Source of the DNA: Peiella sedimenti
GTDB lineage: Bacteria > Pseudomonadota > Alphaproteobacteria > Caulobacterales > Caulobacteraceae
Direction of reading: 5' to 3'
Assembly: GCF_030504955.1 (NCBI RefSeq)
Contig: NZ_JAUKTR010000005.1
Span: 164,315-228,314 of the forward strand
DNA: 64,000 nt
Shown: positions 61,825 to 64,000 of the stretch, one piece after another
Layout: each line of letters starts with the position of its first letter
Position numbering within the stretch: the first letter of the stretch is position 1
Notes under the pieces: generated by a model
What the model saw: the letters and a program-made list of their open reading frames with translations, nothing else
What the model was told of the DNA's origin: nothing
Databases searched by the model: none
Translations under genes and position numbers: made by a program

Positions 61825-63030
61825 CTAGACTCTCTCGATGACCATGGCGGTGCCCATGCCGCCGCCGATGCACAGGGTGACCAGCGCCGTCGACTTGTCC
61901 GAGCGCTCCAGCTCGTCCAGCACCGTGCCCAGGATCATGGCCCCGGTGGCCCCCAGCGGGTGGCCCATGGCGATGGCGCCGCCGCAGACATTGATCTTGT
62001 CGTGGGGGATCTCCAGCGCCTGCATGTAGCGCAGCACCACCGCCGCGAAGGCCTCGTTCAGTTCGTAGAGGTCGATGTCGCCGACCTCCATGCCCAGCTT
62101 GCCCAGCAGCTTGCGGGTCACGGGCTCCGGACCCGTCAGCATGATCGACGGTTCCGACCCGATGGAGGCCGTGCCGCGCACGCGCGCCCGGGGCTTCAGG
62201 CCCGCGGCCTTGCCGGCCTCCTCCGAGCCGATCAGCACGGCGGCCGCGCCGTCAACGATGCCCGAGCTGTTGCCGGGCGTGTGCACATGGTTCAGCCGCC
62301 CCACCTCCGGATAGCGCTGGCCGATCACGGCGTCGAAGGCCATCTCGCCCATCATCTGGAAGGCCGGGTTCAGAGCCGCCAGGGCCTGCATGTCCGTCTG
62401 GGGCCGCATCAGCTCGTCGTGGTCCAGCCGCGTCAGGCCCAGCTGGTCCTTGACCGGAATGACCGAGTTCTTGAACCGGCCCTCGGCCCAGGAGCGGCCC
62501 GCCCGCTTCTGGCTCTCCACGGCATAGGCGTCCACGTCGTCGCGGGAGAAGCCGTACTTGGTGGCGATCATGTCGGCCGAGACGCCCTGGGGCACGAAAT
62601 AGGCCGGGAAGGCCGCTGACGGATCGATCGGCCAGGCGCCGCCGTCCGAGCCCATGGGCACGCGGCTCATGCTCTCCACGCCGCCGCCGATGGCGAAGTC
62701 CGCCTCGCCCGAGGCCACCTTGGCGGCGGCCATGTTGCAGGCCTCCAGACCCGAGGCGCAGAAGCGGTTCACCTGAACCCCGGCCGTGGCCTGAGCGTAG
62801 CCGGCGCCCAGCACCGCAGTGCGCGCGATGTCCGCGCCCTGCTCGCCCACCGGCGCCACGCAGCCCAGGATCACGTCGTCGACGCGGCCCGTGTCCAGAT
62901 CGTTGCGGTCGCGGATGGCTTCCAGCGCCTGGACGGCCAGGGACAGGGCGGTGATCTCGTGCAGCGAGCCGTCCTTCTTGCCCTTGCCGCGCGGCGTCCT
63001 GACGGCGTCATAGATGAAGGCTTGGGCCAT
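61825..63030 (-). CDS. Acetyl-CoA acyltransferase (3-ketoacyl-CoA thiolase)
   Basis: The 401-residue product has C91 in [11 protein letters not shown] (acyl-accepting Cys), [15 protein letters not shown] with the catalytic His, and the C-terminal Cys in [10 protein letters not shown]. It should cleave 3-ketoacyl-CoA to acetyl-CoA, working with FadJ downstream. The ATG at 63030 is preferred over an earlier in-frame ATG since it starts the family [14 protein letters not shown] LiuR-like operator lies 53 bases upstream. Confidence 0.94.
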   Translation of the reverse strand: MAQAFIYDAVRTPRGKGKKDGSLHEITALSLAVQALEAIRDRNDLDTGRVDDVILGCVAPVGEQGADIARTAVLGAGYAQATAGVQVNRFCASGLEACNMAAAKVASGEADFAIGGGVESMSRVPMGSDGGAWPIDPSAAFPAYFVPQGVSADMIATKYGFSRDDVDAYAVESQKRAGRSWAEGRFKNSVIPVKDQLGLTRLDHDELMRPQTDMQALAALNPAFQMMGEMAFDAVIGQRYPEVGRLNHVHTPGNSSGIVDGAAAVLIGSEEAGKAAGLKPRARVRGTASIGSEPSIMLTGPEPVTRKLLGKLGMEVGDIDLYELNEAFAAVVLRYMQALEIPHDKINVCGGAIAMGHPLGATGAMILGTVLDELERSDKSTALVTLCIGGGMGTAMVIERV

Positions 63031-63083
63031 GGCGGCTCTCCGGCTGATGGGGCTCGATGCGGCGTCCGCCACAAAAGCCTACG

Positions 63084-63099
63084 TTTACGTCAACGTCAA
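63084..63099. promoter_or_regulatory. LiuR-like 16-bp palindrome upstream of the thiolase gene
   Basis: TTTACGTCAACGTCAA reads as half-sites TTTACGT/ACGTCAA around CA, with one mismatch in the dyad. It lies 53-69 bases before the thiolase start. It resembles the ACGT-containing palindromes known for MerR-family LiuR, which controls branched-chain and fatty acid breakdown; the assignment is by resemblance only. Confidence 0.55.
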
Positions 63100-63228
63100 C
63101 TACAGGGCGGGCGCGGGGCGGGTTTTCTTTTAGCACGCGACGGGGTGGTCCGTCTCAGATGCGCTCGGCGGAACAGGACCGCAAGCACCGCCGTTCAAGG
63201 CTTCGGACCCCAACCCCGGAGATTTGAG

Positions 63229-63849
63229 ATGGCCGCTTCACTCCAGACCAGCCGCGACGACCTTAAGAAGATGGAGAAGGGCGAAGCGCCGCCCGACGCC
63301 CTGCGCCTGCTGGCCGCCGACCACCGCAAGGTGGAGGACCTGTTCGAACAGTTCGAAAAGGCCCGGGGCGCCGAAAAGAAGGGCGAGCTGGCCCGCCAGA
63401 TCTGCACGGAGCTCAAGATCCATGCCGAGCTGGAAGAGCGCATCTTCTATCCGGCGGTGCGCGGCAAGATCGAGGCCGACCTGCTCGATGAGGCCTATGT
63501 GGAGCACGACGGCGCCAAGGTGCTGATCCAGGAGATCGAGGCCGGCGAGCCGGACGAGGCCTTCTACGACGCCAAGGTCAAGGTGCTGTCCGAGCAGATC
63601 GAGCACCACGTCAAGGAGGAGGAGCGCCAGGAGGACTCCATGTTCGCCCAGGTGCGCAAGGCCGACGTGGACCTCGAGGCCCTGGGCCAGCAGATGTGGT
63701 CGCTCAAGCAGGAGCTGATGGCCGAGGCCGAGGCCGGCGCCCTGCCCCCGGCCGAAACCCGCACCTTTGCGGGCGACGACGCCGAGGCGGCCCTGCGCTC
63801 CAGCTCAGAGTTCGGCGAGCCCGGCGGCAAGGGCACGCAGAAGGCCTGA
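63229..63849 (+). CDS. Hemerythrin-domain protein
   Basis: The 206-residue product has a short basic N-terminus, a four-helix hemerythrin domain (about residues 25-150) with ADHRKVEDLFEQFEKA, IHAELEERIFYPAV, EHDGAKVLIQEIE and IEHHVKEEERQ as iron-site His/Glu candidates, and a C-terminal acidic tail. It should bind a diiron centre and respond to oxygen or reactive nitrogen, and is cytoplasmic. Divergent from the thiolase gene across a 198-base region. Confidence 0.88.
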   Translation: MAASLQTSRDDLKKMEKGEAPPDALRLLAADHRKVEDLFEQFEKARGAEKKGELARQICTELKIHAELEERIFYPAVRGKIEADLLDEAYVEHDGAKVLIQEIEAGEPDEAFYDAKVKVLSEQIEHHVKEEERQEDSMFAQVRKADVDLEALGQQMWSLKQELMAEAEAGALPPAETRTFAGDDAEAALRSSSEFGEPGGKGTQKA

Positions 63850-63879
63850 CCTGCGGCTGTGAGATGGCGCCCCAAATCC

Positions 63880-63953
63880 CTTCTCCCCTGGGGGGACCCG
63901 AAGGGCAGCGCGAAGCCTGAGAAGGTGGCGCGTAAGCGCCGGATGAGGGGGCC
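63880..63953. repeat. Intergenic palindromic repeat (CTTCTC...GAGAAG, GGCGCGTAAGCGCC)
   Basis: CTTCTC (63880-63885) pairs with GAGAAG (63919-63924) and GGCGC-GTAA-GCGCC (63927-63940) forms a perfect tetraloop hairpin, followed by GGATGAGGGG. The wording matches a common intergenic repeat of Caulobacterales and rhizobia as I recall it. Confidence 0.65.
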
Positions 63954-63962
63954 TAGACCTTC

Positions 63963-64000
63963 CTGTCTCCTCCCCATCGCCAGATGGGGAGGGGGACCGC
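63963..64000. repeat. Second intergenic palindrome, cut by window edge
   Basis: TCCCCATC-GCCA-GATGGGGA (63971-63990) is a perfect 8-bp stem, flanked by GGGGACCGC that continues beyond the window. It also looks like a dispersed alphaproteobacterial repeat. Nothing else is visible in 63850-64000. Confidence 0.6.

Overview
The window is a GC-rich, gene-dense stretch of what looks like the chromosome of a Caulobacterales alphaproteobacterium, most likely Brevundimonas or a close relative. The evidence is indirect: an obgE-nadD-rsfS-rlmH-envC-ctpA-yibQ-rppH gene order, a cobT followed by a phytase-like esterase gene, DUF4167 near prmC, Coq7-type ubiquinone synthesis, many secreted S9/M13 peptidases, and GANTC sites in some upstream regions. 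I see no rRNA, tRNA, CRISPR array, transposase, phage or plasmid gene. No gap between genes exceeds 300 bases.

Layout. 1-2034: the start of an RND efflux pump, its membrane-fusion partner and a GNAT acetyltransferase. 2111-8214: a secreted M13 peptidase and a translationally coupled operon of a TPP-dependent enzyme with two acyl-CoA dehydrogenases, one lacking the usual catalytic Glu. 8293-12640: cobT, a phytase-like lipoprotein, a LysR regulator and a small exported protein. 12903-19748: FAD oxidoreductases, a GST/VOC pair, a Tat-exported serine hydrolase and two exported proteins of unknown role. 19815-26781: DUF4167, prmC and prfA, with a YihY protein, a hybrid histidine kinase and an exported methyltransferase lying between prmC and prfA. 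26921-32067: two tandem exported prolyl oligopeptidases and a DUF1223 protein. 32071-41805: a phosphotransferase, a ferredoxin-reductase-like flavoprotein and the eight-gene minus-strand housekeeping operon from obgE to rppH. 41844-51840: a serine hydrolase, rarD, asd, zapE, a CitE-like lyase, thpR, two small envelope-stress-type proteins, coq7, dsbB and exoD. 51938-56881: tyrosine catabolism (hppD, hmgA) interspersed with a sirtuin, a VOC protein and an isoaspartyl peptidase. 56901-63849: DUF488, an AI-2E family transporter, a beta-oxidation set (thiolase, FadJ, epoxide hydrolase) and a hemerythrin protein.

The functional themes are efflux, exported peptide turnover, acyl-CoA and tyrosine catabolism, and ribosome/cell-wall housekeeping. 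Intergenic signals include two copies of a 53-bp imperfect palindrome that supplies the stop codon of two unrelated genes, a REPIN-like inverted pair inside the thiolase-fadJ operon, a LiuR-like operator ahead of the thiolase gene, an inverted-repeat cluster ahead of the LysR gene and a decamer repeat ahead of an oxidoreductase gene. No clearly novel multi-gene system is visible. The best candidates for follow-up are the ACAD pair/TPP operon, the mixed-charge DUF4167 protein with an AT-hook-like tail, the zinc-site-poor sirtuin and the repeat elements.
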